Assembly (NCBI GenBank): GCA_937875615.1
Contig: CALNBU010000858.1
Span: forward strand, 1 to 6,568
DNA from: an uncultured Archangium sp.
Lineage (GTDB): Bacteria; Myxococcota; Myxococcia; Myxococcales; Myxococcaceae
Length of the DNA: 6,568 nucleotides
Direction of reading: 5' to 3'
Shown here: in pieces, positions 1 through 5,930 of the stretch
How positions within the stretch are numbered: position 1 is the first letter of the stretch
Layout of the letters: every line of letters starts with the position of its first letter
Notes under the pieces: generated by a model
Database searches by the model: none
Seen by the model: only the letters and a program-made list of their open reading frames with translations
Told to the model about the DNA's origin: nothing
Made by a program: the position numbers and the translations under genes

Positions 1-1127
1 GCGAGGGCGGCGTCGAGCGCCGGCAACACCGCCTGTTCAAAGCGCGCGCGCGAGGCCTCTGCCTGCAGCATCCTCGCGCGGGCCGCGGTCACCTCCAGCA
101 CCACGGTGCGGGCCACTACCTCGTGCTGCGCCGTCGCGCGGAGCAGCTCGGCCTCGGCGCGCCCCACCCCGCCGGGGTTGAGCCCGAAGAGCGGGAGCTC
201 GACCCTGGCGCCGAGGCGCAGCGCGCCCCCGGCGGCCTCGCTCCAGTGCCCTTCCACCAACGCGCCGACGGAGAAGGCGCGACTCCGCTCCCAACCGGTG
301 CGGGCGACGACGGCCGAGATGGCGAGCGCCGCGCTGCGGGCGTCGGGGCGATGGTCGCGCGCCCGCGCCACCAACACCTGCAGCGACGGCACCCCGACGC
401 GCGCGTCGGAGAACGACACCTGCACCGGCGCCGCCTCGTCGAGGGCGAGCTGCGCCCACAGCCGGGCGCGCGCCACCGTCACCTCCGTGGAGGCCAGCGC
501 GCTGGCGTCTTCCGACACCTGCGCGTCCGCCGCGAACAGCCGCGCCTCCAGCGGTCCGCTCTCCCCCAGCCCGGCCCGGACGGCGGCCAACCGCGCCAGC
601 TCGGCCGCCTGCACCGCGAGCTGCGCCCGGAGCGCCGCGCGGTCGATGGCCAGCCCGAGCTCCACGTGCAGCAGGCGCGCGTCGCGCACCAGGTCCAGCG
701 CCCGCATCAACACCGCCTCCGCCGTCGCGTCGGCGTCCCGCGCCGCGGCGCGGCTCCTGGCGGGCAGCTGCCAGAGCCACTCCAGGGGCGCCAACAACGC
801 GGCCACCGACGAGGTGGCGAGCCCCAGCGCGCCCATCAGGTTGAGCTGCGGATTCGGCGGCCGGTTCGCCTCGTCCAGCGTGGCCCGCGCCGCGTCGATG
901 CGGCTCAACTCGGCGCGGAGGGCGGGACTGCGCGCCAGCGTGAGCGCCACCACCTCGGCCTCGTCGAGGCCATCCGAGAGCTCGACGGGTCGCCCGGGCG
1001 CCCCTTCGTCCGCCGCGGGCCCGAGGCGCGCGCGGAGCTCATCGCTCAGCCAGGCGCGGTCGCGCGAAGAGCTGGCACAGCCGCCGAGGCAGAGGCACAG
1101 GCAGGCACCGATGGCGCGCGCAGACAT
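1..1127 (-). CDS. TolC-family outer-membrane efflux lipoprotein (C-terminus cut off by window edge)
   Basis: The gene reads leftwards from ATG at 1127 and is still open at base 1, giving 375 visible residues. The N-terminus is a lipoprotein signal with lipobox LGGC (Cys17), and Cys also at 9, 11 and 13. The body matches the two-repeat outer membrane efflux protein pattern. The first half has a PNPQLNL motif near residues 91-97, LPARSRAA at 121-128, then a long Ala/Leu/Arg/Glu-rich helix at about 130-230. The second half has RPDARSAALAI at 260-270, a beta segment ending VELPLFGLNPGGVGRAEAEL at 309-328, then another Ala-rich helix. Family members form trimeric channels for periplasmic export, often with RND or ABC pumps; no pump gene is visible here. 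The substrate cannot be inferred. No clear Shine-Dalgarno precedes the start, and 57 bp separate it from the upstream gene, so co-transcription is possible. Confidence 0.85.
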   Translation of the reverse strand, partial: MSARAIGACLCLCLGGCASSSRDRAWLSDELRARLGPAADEGAPGRPVELSDGLDEAEVVALTLARSPALRAELSRIDAARATLDEANRPPNPQLNLMGALGLATSSVAALLAPLEWLWQLPARSRAAARDADATAEAVLMRALDLVRDARLLHVELGLAIDRAALRAQLAVQAAELARLAAVRAGLGESGPLEARLFAADAQVSEDASALASTEVTVARARLWAQLALDEAAPVQVSFSDARVGVPSLQVLVARARDHRPDARSAALAISAVVARTGWERSRAFSVGALVEGHWSEAAGGALRLGARVELPLFGLNPGGVGRAEAELLRATAQHEVVARTVVLEVTAARARMLQAEASRARFEQAVLPALDAAL

Positions 1128-1182
1128 GCACGCACCATCGCGCCGTCGCCTGAACGCCAGCTGAACGGCGAGACGCTCAGGG

Positions 1183-1221
1183 GATCAGCGCACGCACTCG
1201 TCGGGGTAGCCGGCGCTGATC
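1183..1221 (-). repeat. 9-bp perfect inverted repeat over the 3' end of the ASH-domain gene
   Basis: GATCAGCGC at 1183-1191 is exactly complementary to GCGCTGATC at 1213-1221, with a 21-base loop. The stem includes the TGA stop of the gene at 1185-1631. No T-run follows on the minus strand, so it is not a textbook intrinsic terminator. It could be an RNA 3'-end hairpin that protects the transcript or attenuates read-through into the TolC-like gene. It could also be a chance match in GC-rich DNA. Confidence 0.35.
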
Positions 1222-1631
1222 GGCCCGTCGGGATCGGGAAAGTCGACGTTGCTGCGCACGATCAACCGGCCGGTGCGCAGGCCCGGCTCGGTGGGGGTGA
1301 AGGTGACGTTGACCAGGAAGCTCTTCTTCCCGGTGATGGAGGCCGGCAGCGCCTCGGGGTCGGTGGTGATGGCGAAGGTGCCGTCGCCGGACTTGCTGAC
1401 CTCCTCGATCTCCAGGTTCGCCGTGCTCCCGTTGGTGAGGATCAGCGTCTCCTGCAGTGAGGTGCCGATGTACGCGCCGCGCCCGAACGACAGGTCGAAG
1501 TCGACGTTCTCGAGGTTGGGGCAGATGTACGCCGAGTCCTGCAGGGTGCGGCCATCACACGGCTGACCGGGCTGGCCGCACGAGAGGAAAGCGGCCAGAA
1601 TCGGGGTCGTGATCAGGGTGACTCGCTTCAT
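1185..1631 (-). CDS. Small lipoprotein with ASH / choice-of-anchor D beta-sandwich domain
   Basis: This 148-residue protein starts with a basic MKR, a hydrophobic stretch and a lipobox-like FLSC (Cys18), so it should be a lipoprotein; Phe at -3 is slightly off consensus. Residues about 42-128 look like one ASPM-SPD2-Hydin (ASH)-type immunoglobulin-like domain. Clues are ETLILTNGSTANLEIEEV at 61-78, then FAITTDP, then FLVNVTFTPTEPGLRTGRLI at 105-124. Domains of this type are usually structural or binding modules; no enzyme motif is visible. Other Cys are 25, 37 and 146, so a disulfide is possible. The start is supported by GAGGA (1644-1640), 8 bases upstream of ATG. It is divergent from the gene at 1660. 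The TolC-like gene lies downstream on the same strand after 57 bp, but a functional link is only inferred. Confidence 0.82.
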   Translation of the reverse strand: MKRVTLITTPILAAFLSCGQPGQPCDGRTLQDSAYICPNLENVDFDLSFGRGAYIGTSLQETLILTNGSTANLEIEEVSKSGDGTFAITTDPEALPASITGKKSFLVNVTFTPTEPGLRTGRLIVRSNVDFPDPDGPISAGYPDECVR

Positions 1632-1639
1632 GTCTCAGG

Positions 1640-1644
1640 TCCTC
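1640..1644 (-). promoter_or_regulatory. Shine-Dalgarno of the ASH-domain lipoprotein gene
   Basis: On the minus strand GAGGA lies 8 bases before the ATG at 1631. It supports that start and sits inside the 28-bp divergent gap shared with the gene at 1660. Confidence 0.6.
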
Positions 1645-1649
1645 ACTGC

Positions 1650-1654
1650 AAGGG
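1650..1654 (+). promoter_or_regulatory. Shine-Dalgarno that selects the GTG start at 1660
   Basis: AAGGG is followed by five bases and then GTG. This, with the compact lipoprotein signal that begins at the GTG, argues against the upstream in-frame ATGs at 1609 and 1630. Those would add a 10-17 residue extension and overlap the start of the divergent gene. Confidence 0.6.
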
Positions 1655-1659
1655 TTGAA

Positions 1660-2145
1660 GTGAAACTACTCCCCGTCTCCTGCGCCGTCGCGTTCTTCCT
1701 GAGCGGCTGCGGCAGCATCCGCGACCAGTTCGTCGGCACCCGGGTTCAAGACGAGTGCAACACCACCTGGAACGTCTGCTCCACCACCGTGGGCTGCTTC
1801 CTCGGCGACCGCAGCTACGTCGAGGGGCGCTTCCCGGGCAGGAACCAGGTCGGCCTCAAGCTCTTCGAGCCCTCGGAGGTGACGCTGACGCTCCACCTCT
1901 TCGAGAGCGCCGGCGCCGGCGAACAGACGGTGATGAACTTCTTCGAGAACAGCTGCGGCTCCCGGGTGAGGGTGGAGCTCACCGGCCGGGCCCTGCTGGC
2001 GGAGAACGAGCAGACCGGCGTGGTGGTGCGCTCGGTGGAGCTCTCGGGCATCGGCGACCACCTCATCGAGGTGGAGAGCGACGCGCGCACCAAATACCTG
2101 ATGAAGCTCGACGTGCTCCCGCTGCGGCTGCGCGACACCCGGTGA
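1660..2145 (+). CDS. Small lipoprotein of unknown function, probable beta-sandwich
   Basis: I do not recognise the family. From GTG at 1660 the product is 161 residues. It opens with a compact signal, MKLLPVSC then a hydrophobic run ending FLSGC, with the lipidated Cys at 17. The mature part has Cys33, Cys40, Cys46 and Cys99, which could form two disulfides. The rest alternates polar and hydrophobic residues as in a beta-sandwich. The C-terminal stretch at about 121-154 (VELSGIGDHLIEVES, then YLMKLDVLPL) resembles the end of PPC-type beta domains, but this is pattern resemblance only. No catalytic motif is visible. The gene stands alone on the plus strand: divergent from the ASH lipoprotein on its left and convergent with the GMC oxidoreductase on its right, with 9 bp between stop codons. 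Confidence 0.75.
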   Translation: MKLLPVSCAVAFFLSGCGSIRDQFVGTRVQDECNTTWNVCSTTVGCFLGDRSYVEGRFPGRNQVGLKLFEPSEVTLTLHLFESAGAGEQTVMNFFENSCGSRVRVELTGRALLAENEQTGVVVRSVELSGIGDHLIEVESDARTKYLMKLDVLPLRLRDTR

Positions 2146-2149
2146 CATC

Positions 2150-2163
2150 GGCGCTCAGGCGCC
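2150..2163. terminator. Possible short terminator hairpin between convergent genes
   Basis: GGCGC, a TCAG loop and GCGCC form a perfect 5-bp GC stem. On the plus strand it is followed by CTTCTT, a weak T-tract. It lies just after the stop at 2143-2145, and the loop holds the stop codon of the converging GMC gene. It could end plus-strand transcription. An alternative stem pairs GCGCC (2159-2163) with GGCGC (2172-2176). Confidence 0.3.
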
Positions 2164-3801
2164 CTTCTTGAGGCGCGCGATGAGCTGGTCGGCCACCCGG
2201 AAGGAGTTGGCGGCGATGGTCAACGTCACCGGCACGCCGCCGGAGGTGGGCAGGAAGCTCCCGTCGACCACGTAGAGGTTCTTCACCGCGTGCGCGCGGC
2301 AGTCGGCGTCGAGCACGCTGGTGGCGGGATCCTTCCCGAAGCGACAGGTGCCGCCCTGGAGAATGGTGGTCTCTCCGGCGACGCCGACCCGCTCCACGCG
2401 GTCGGGCCCCAGCTGCTCCAACACCTCCTCGCCGCGCTCCACGAGGAAGCGGGTCATGGCGAAGTCGCGCGGGTGCCGGCTGACGGTGATGGCCGCCACC
2501 GGCAGCCCGAAGCGGTCCTTCACGTTGGCGTCGACGCCCACGTACGTGCCATCGGTGGGGAGGAACTCGCCGTAGATCTCGAACTCCAACACCTTCGAGT
2601 CGCGGTACGCGCGCAGCCTGTCCTTGAGCGCCTTCCCGAAGATCCCCTTCTCGCCTTTTCCCGCCAGGCCCACCGCCGCGAAGATGGGGTTGGGGTGCTG
2701 CCACATGAAGCCCAGCGTGCCGCCCTTGCGGAAGCCGAAGCGCTCGTCGGGCATGACGTAGAAGTCCTGCACGCTGCGGTTGACGAAGGGCATCGGGCTG
2801 GCGAGCCAGTCGTACTTCCTGGCGTCGAAGACGGCGCGTGACTGGCCGAAGCTCGAGAAGAGCAGGTTGCGCCCCACCAGGCCGTTGTCGTTGGCGAGGC
2901 CACGCGGGAAGCGCGACGACACCGAGTTGAGCAACAGCCGCGCGCTCTCCACCGCGGTGCACGAGGAGACGATGATGCGGGCCGGCTGCTCCTGACGCTC
3001 GCCGTCGGCGTCGAGGTAGATGACGCTCTTCGCCAGGCCCTTCGCGTCGACGGTGATCTCCGTGGCCATGCACTTCGGCCGCAGCTCCACGTTGCCGGTG
3101 GCGATGGCCGCGGGGATCAACGAGGCGTTGGTGCCGCTCTTGGCGCCGTGCTCGCAGCCGTAGCTGCCACACAGGGTGCAGTACACGCACGCGTCGCGGC
3201 CGCGGTAGGGCTGGCTGATGATGCCGCGCGCGGTGGGAATGGAATGCCAGCCCAGGCCCTTGGCCGCCCGGTCGATCTCTCCGGCGATGGGGTGCGCCAC
3301 CAGCGGCGGCAGCGGGTAGTTGCCCTTGCGCGGCTCCAGGAACGGGTGCGGCACCGCGTTGCCGCTGACGCCCAGCTCCGCCTCCGCCTTGTCGTAGTAC
3401 GGGGCGAGCGCCTGGTAGGTGATGGGCCAGTCCACCACGTTGCTGCCGGCGGGCGCGCCCAGCTCGGTCTTCTGCCGGAAGTCGATGGGCTTGAAGCGGT
3501 AGAAGTACCCGCTCATGTGCACGGTGCCGCCGCCCACGCAGTTGGCGGTCCACGCCTCGTTGCTGCGCGAGTAGGGCTGATCGGCCCCCAGCCGCCACAG
3601 GTGCGGCTCATCCCACGGGAGCGGCATGAAGAAGTTGCGCCGCGAGTTGAGGATCTCGTCGTGGACGAAGTCCCCATCGCGGTACCAGGCGCCCTTCTCC
3701 AGCACCACCACCTTGAAGCCGGCGCGCCCCAGCTCCAGCGCCAACGGCGCGCCACCCGCGCCGCTCCCCACGATGCACACGTCGACCGCGTCCTTCGCCA
3801 T
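2155..3801 (-). CDS. GMC-family FAD oxidoreductase, gluconate 2-dehydrogenase/FAD-GDH catalytic-subunit type
   Basis: This 548-residue flavoprotein has the Rossmann FAD motif VGSGAGG at 11-17 and the ribose-binding acid Glu35 in VVVLEKG. A second FAD loop, CVGGGTVHMSG, is at 88-98. The C-terminal GMC domain has GGTCRFGKDPATSVLD at 483-498 and NLYVVDGSFLPTSGG at 508-522. Family members oxidise alcohols or sugars, passing electrons to FAD and then to a partner. A cluster Cys205, 208, 211 and 216 lies where related dehydrogenases ligate an Fe-S cluster. The usual catalytic His before GGTC is absent (Ile480-Leu481), and Pro524 occupies the usual Asn/His position. It has no signal peptide. Its ATG overlaps the upstream stop (TGATG), so it is probably translated with, and exported by Tat together with, the small subunit. 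The substrate is unknown. Confidence 0.92.
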   Translation of the reverse strand: MAKDAVDVCIVGSGAGGAPLALELGRAGFKVVVLEKGAWYRDGDFVHDEILNSRRNFFMPLPWDEPHLWRLGADQPYSRSNEAWTANCVGGGTVHMSGYFYRFKPIDFRQKTELGAPAGSNVVDWPITYQALAPYYDKAEAELGVSGNAVPHPFLEPRKGNYPLPPLVAHPIAGEIDRAAKGLGWHSIPTARGIISQPYRGRDACVYCTLCGSYGCEHGAKSGTNASLIPAAIATGNVELRPKCMATEITVDAKGLAKSVIYLDADGERQEQPARIIVSSCTAVESARLLLNSVSSRFPRGLANDNGLVGRNLLFSSFGQSRAVFDARKYDWLASPMPFVNRSVQDFYVMPDERFGFRKGGTLGFMWQHPNPIFAAVGLAGKGEKGIFGKALKDRLRAYRDSKVLEFEIYGEFLPTDGTYVGVDANVKDRFGLPVAAITVSRHPRDFAMTRFLVERGEEVLEQLGPDRVERVGVAGETTILQGGTCRFGKDPATSVLDADCRAHAVKNLYVVDGSFLPTSGGVPVTLTIAANSFRVADQLIARLKKGA

Positions 3802-4430
3802 CAGCAGCCCTTCCCGCCGCCGCAGTGGAGGTGGTGCAGCGTCTTGCTGCCGTCGTAGGGCGCCTGCGGGTCACCCTTCACGTTGCGCCCCACCAGGTTG
3901 AAGCCCACCAGCTTCCAGCCCACCTCGCCCTTGTTGCCGCCGTAGCTGGGGTCTCCCAGGAAGCCCTCGAGGCTCAGCACCAACAGCATCTCGTACCAGC
4001 GCGCCTCACCGCTGGTGGGCGGCGAGTCCTTGAAGATGGCCATCAGCTCGTCCTGCTGCTCGGTCGTGGCCTCGTGGAAGCGCTTCTGGAACATGCGCTC
4101 CGCCCGGCGGTCGAGCGCGGCCAGGCCTCCAGAGAAGTTGCGCTCGAAGTGCGGGAGGTTCCCGGTGGTGAGCATCCGGTCGATGTACTCGGGCACCCCG
4201 GCGTCGACGCCGCCGGCGTCCTCGTCGCGCGGGAGGAGCCGGTCGACCGCCGCCACCAACGTCAACCACGCCTCGTTGGTGAAGCTGCGGTGCGAGGTGG
4301 TGAGCGCCGGCGGCGGCGACACCTTCGCCTCTTCCTTCTTGCACGCCGCACCCAGCAGCACCACGCCACCACCGAAGAAGCTCAGCCGCTGTACGAAGAC
4401 CCGGCGCGAGAAGTCGTCATCGTCCGTCAC
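3801..4430 (-). CDS. Gluconate 2-dehydrogenase subunit 3 family protein with Tat signal
   Basis: This 209-residue protein is the small partner of the GMC flavoprotein encoded downstream. The N-terminus has an acidic TDDDD, a twin-arginine motif SRRVFV (8-13), a hydrophobic stretch and LLGAAC (Cys30), so it is Tat-exported and possibly lipidated; Gly at -3 weakens the lipobox. The mature part fits the subunit 3 family: VDRLLPRDEDAGG at 62-74 and VPEYIDRML at 79-87. Then comes GFLGDPSYGGNKGEVGWKLV, about 40 residues before the end. In characterised FAD dehydrogenases this subunit supports folding and carries the flavoprotein through the Tat pore. The tail LHHLHCGGGKGC is unusual. GTG at 4430 is preferred because it gives a normal short Tat n-region; ATG at 4460 would add ten residues. 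Neither has a strong Shine-Dalgarno. Confidence 0.88.
   Translation of the reverse strand: MTDDDDFSRRVFVQRLSFFGGGVVLLGAACKKEEAKVSPPPALTTSHRSFTNEAWLTLVAAVDRLLPRDEDAGGVDAGVPEYIDRMLTTGNLPHFERNFSGGLAALDRRAERMFQKRFHEATTEQQDELMAIFKDSPPTSGEARWYEMLLVLSLEGFLGDPSYGGNKGEVGWKLVGFNLVGRNVKGDPQAPYDGSKTLHHLHCGGGKGC
3808..3812 (-). promoter_or_regulatory. Shine-Dalgarno of the GMC gene, inside the upstream coding tail
   Basis: On the minus strand AAGGG lies six bases before the ATG at 3801, within the codons for the Gly-Lys-Gly tail of the small subunit. With the TGATG junction this points to translational coupling and matched subunit output. Confidence 0.55.
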
Positions 4431-4467
4431 GCCGCGGAGTCTTGCGCATGTGCCCGTCATTGCAAGG

Positions 4468-4506
4468 GGAGGAGAGTCCACCCCACGGTGGTGGCGAGTG
4501 TCCTCC
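4468..4506. promoter_or_regulatory. Imperfect inverted repeat between divergent operons (candidate operator)
   Basis: GGAGGAGAGTC (4468-4478) and GAGTGTCCTCC (4496-4506) are complementary at 9 of 11 positions, with a 17-base spacer. The element lies between the oxidoreductase operon (start 4430 or 4460) and the propeller operon (start 4548). A smaller hairpin (CCACC 4478-4482, GGTGG 4487-4491) lies partly within it. A role in transcription-factor binding is inferred from position and symmetry only. Confidence 0.3.
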
Positions 4507-4543
4507 ACAGTCGCGCGGGAAACAGGACCAGCTACAGTCGCGC
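4507..4543 (+). repeat. 10-bp direct repeat ACAGTCGCGC, period 27 bp
   Basis: Identical copies lie at 4507-4516 and 4534-4543, just upstream of the propeller gene start. The second copy overlaps the promoter-like TACAGT. This could be a paired regulator site; no regulator gene is visible in the window. Confidence 0.4.
4533..4538 (+). promoter_or_regulatory. Candidate -10 element for a leaderless or near-leaderless transcript
   Basis: TACAGT fits TAnnnT and ends 9 bases before the ATG at 4548, which would place the transcription start at or a few bases before the start codon. No Shine-Dalgarno is visible near this ATG, which agrees with leaderless initiation. No good -35 box is seen, so the call is weak. 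Confidence 0.3.
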
Positions 4544-4547
4544 CCTC

Positions 4548-5930
4548 ATGAACCGCTCCGGACTGCTGACGCTGCTGACGCTCTCGCTCTCTGCCTGCCC
4601 GTCGGGGCCTGACGCCGACGGCGGCACCGGCGGCGGGCTGGGAGGCGGCGCTGGCGGCGGCACCGGCCTGAGCCCCTTCGTCATCAGCGAGCTCGACGGC
4701 ACCGCCAGAGACACGCTCGACTTCGCCGCCACCTTCGACGCGACGGCGGAGCGCGTGGGCGTGGCCTACTTCACGCCGGCGGGCACCTTCTCCCACGTGG
4801 GCCTCGACGGAGGAAACGGCGTGCCCGACTACCACCTCAAGTATGTCGAGTGGAATCAGGGCACCGTCTCCACGCCGGAGGTGGTGGCCACCGTTCAGAA
4901 CCTCGTAGGCGTCTCGGTGGCCTTCGACCCCGCCAACGGCGAGCCGCTGGTGGGCTTCCTCGGTGGGCCGACCGACCTCGACGTGTCCATCTTCTGGTTC
5001 CAGCACAACGCGGTGCTGGCGCGCCGCACCGGCGGGACCTGGACGGAGACGGTGGTGGCGGAGAGCAGCAGCGACGTCGACTGCGGCAACCCGGTGAGCA
5101 ACGCCGGCGACGTGGTGGGCGTCTTCCCGGCCATGACCTTCACCGCCGACGGCACGTTCTTCTTCGCCTACCGCGACATCCACAACGGCCAGTTCCCCAA
5201 GCAGGACTGGGAGGCCTCCGACGTGGAGCTGCGCGAGGGCCCCGGCGCGCCGCCCACCGGCGCGCGCACCTGCGTGGCCCAGGGCGGTGACGGGAAGCCC
5301 GGCTGGGGCGGTCACCTGCAGATGATCCTCGGCGCCGGCGGCCAGCCCGCCATCAGCCACGACCAGATGCCCAACGCCGCGGGCACCAGCGGCCGCAACG
5401 TGGCCTTCCAGGAGCGCAACACCGACGGCACGTGGACCGCCCCCTTCGCGCTCTACACCGTGTCCAACACCCAGAGCGGGCCCTCGCTCGCCTGGGACGA
5501 CCAGGAGGGCTACGGCATCGCCGTCATCGACCGCACCGCGAACCAGCTCCAGTACCTGCGGCGCCCGGCCGGCAGCACCACCTGGAACAGCCCCGACCCG
5601 GTGTACGGCGCGGGGAGCGGCGGCTGGTACCCGTCCGTGGCCATGGACCCGACGCACCATGAGCCGGTCATCGCCTTCTACAAGTGCAGCGCGCGCACCG
5701 GCGTCACCGACACCGGCTGCGAGGCCCGCGAAGACAGCCTGGTGCTGCGGCAGCGCATCGCCAACGAGTGGCGCGAGTCGCTGGTCGACGAGGCCGGCGG
5801 CTACACCCCGAAGCTCTCGTTCTTCGCCTCGGGCAAGAAGGTGCTGGTGTACCGCCAGCCGGCGGCGCTCGACGCGCAGGGCAACCACGTCAGCAACGTC
5901 GGCACGGTGAAGATCGCGGTGGAGCGATGA
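4548..5930 (+). CDS. Lipoprotein with probable seven-bladed beta-propeller
   Basis: The product has 460 residues. The signal ends in SLSAC, with lipidated Cys17. A Gly-rich flexible linker follows (about 24-40), as is common in myxobacterial surface lipoproteins. The rest holds a recurring core, roughly hydrophobic-x-hydrophobic-D-x-x-G-x-P-x-hydrophobic-x-F/Y. Copies begin near residues 61, 122, 194, 256, 312, 362 and 421. Clear examples are VAFDPANGEPLVGFLG, LAWDDQEGYGIAVID and VAMDPTHHEPVIAFYK. G/T-x-W turns lie between several of them (GGTWTETVV, DGTWTAPF, STTWNSP, NEWRESLV). Seven units of 50-72 residues suit a seven-bladed propeller. The closing strand may be GTVKIAVER at the end. No sialidase active-site signature is evident, so ligand and activity are unknown. 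Mature Cys are 179, 242, 380 and 391. The stop overlaps the next start by ATGA. Confidence 0.85.
   Translation: MNRSGLLTLLTLSLSACPSGPDADGGTGGGLGGGAGGGTGLSPFVISELDGTARDTLDFAATFDATAERVGVAYFTPAGTFSHVGLDGGNGVPDYHLKYVEWNQGTVSTPEVVATVQNLVGVSVAFDPANGEPLVGFLGGPTDLDVSIFWFQHNAVLARRTGGTWTETVVAESSSDVDCGNPVSNAGDVVGVFPAMTFTADGTFFFAYRDIHNGQFPKQDWEASDVELREGPGAPPTGARTCVAQGGDGKPGWGGHLQMILGAGGQPAISHDQMPNAAGTSGRNVAFQERNTDGTWTAPFALYTVSNTQSGPSLAWDDQEGYGIAVIDRTANQLQYLRRPAGSTTWNSPDPVYGAGSGGWYPSVAMDPTHHEPVIAFYKCSARTGVTDTGCEAREDSLVLRQRIANEWRESLVDEAGGYTPKLSFFASGKKVLVYRQPAALDAQGNHVSNVGTVKIAVER
4620..4667 (+). repeat. GGC-rich repeat encoding the Gly-rich linker
   Basis: GGCGGCACCGGC occurs at 4620-4631 and again at 4656-4667, with further GGC units between. 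The tract encodes the Gly linker after the lipidated Cys. Such tracts may change length between strains by slippage. Confidence 0.6.

Noticed and set aside
106..1460. Two long plus-strand frames and a 247-codon minus frame over the first 1.4 kb
   Set aside because: They have low-complexity Arg/Ala/Ser-rich translations. The TolC-like frame on the minus strand has recognisable motifs throughout.
1609..1659. In-frame ATG starts at 1609 and 1630 for the plus-strand lipoprotein
   Set aside because: They would extend the signal peptide unnaturally and overlap the divergent start; GTG at 1660 has a well-spaced AAGGG and a compact lipoprotein signal.
2063..3598. 511-codon minus-strand frame overlapping the GMC gene
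   Set aside because: It is an Arg/Gly/His-rich shadow of the GMC frame, which has family motifs from end to end.
3825..4547. Plus-strand open frame running into the propeller gene from far upstream
   Set aside because: It overlaps the subunit 3 gene antisense, and the lipoprotein signal at 4548 marks the true start.
4563..4580. Perfect tandem CTGCTGACG x2 in the propeller signal peptide
   Set aside because: It encodes LLTLLT in a hydrophobic core; such short codon repeats are common in signal peptides.
4461..5888. Long minus-strand open frame continuing upstream of the subunit 3 gene
   Set aside because: It is the antisense shadow of the propeller gene; the real gene starts at its Tat signal (4430 or 4460). 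Absence of stops is expected in GC-rich DNA.
4548..5930. Propeller protein as a sialidase
   Set aside because: Only loose resemblance to Asp-box turns (NTDGTW) and no catalytic Arg triad or Glu/Tyr pattern that I can identify.
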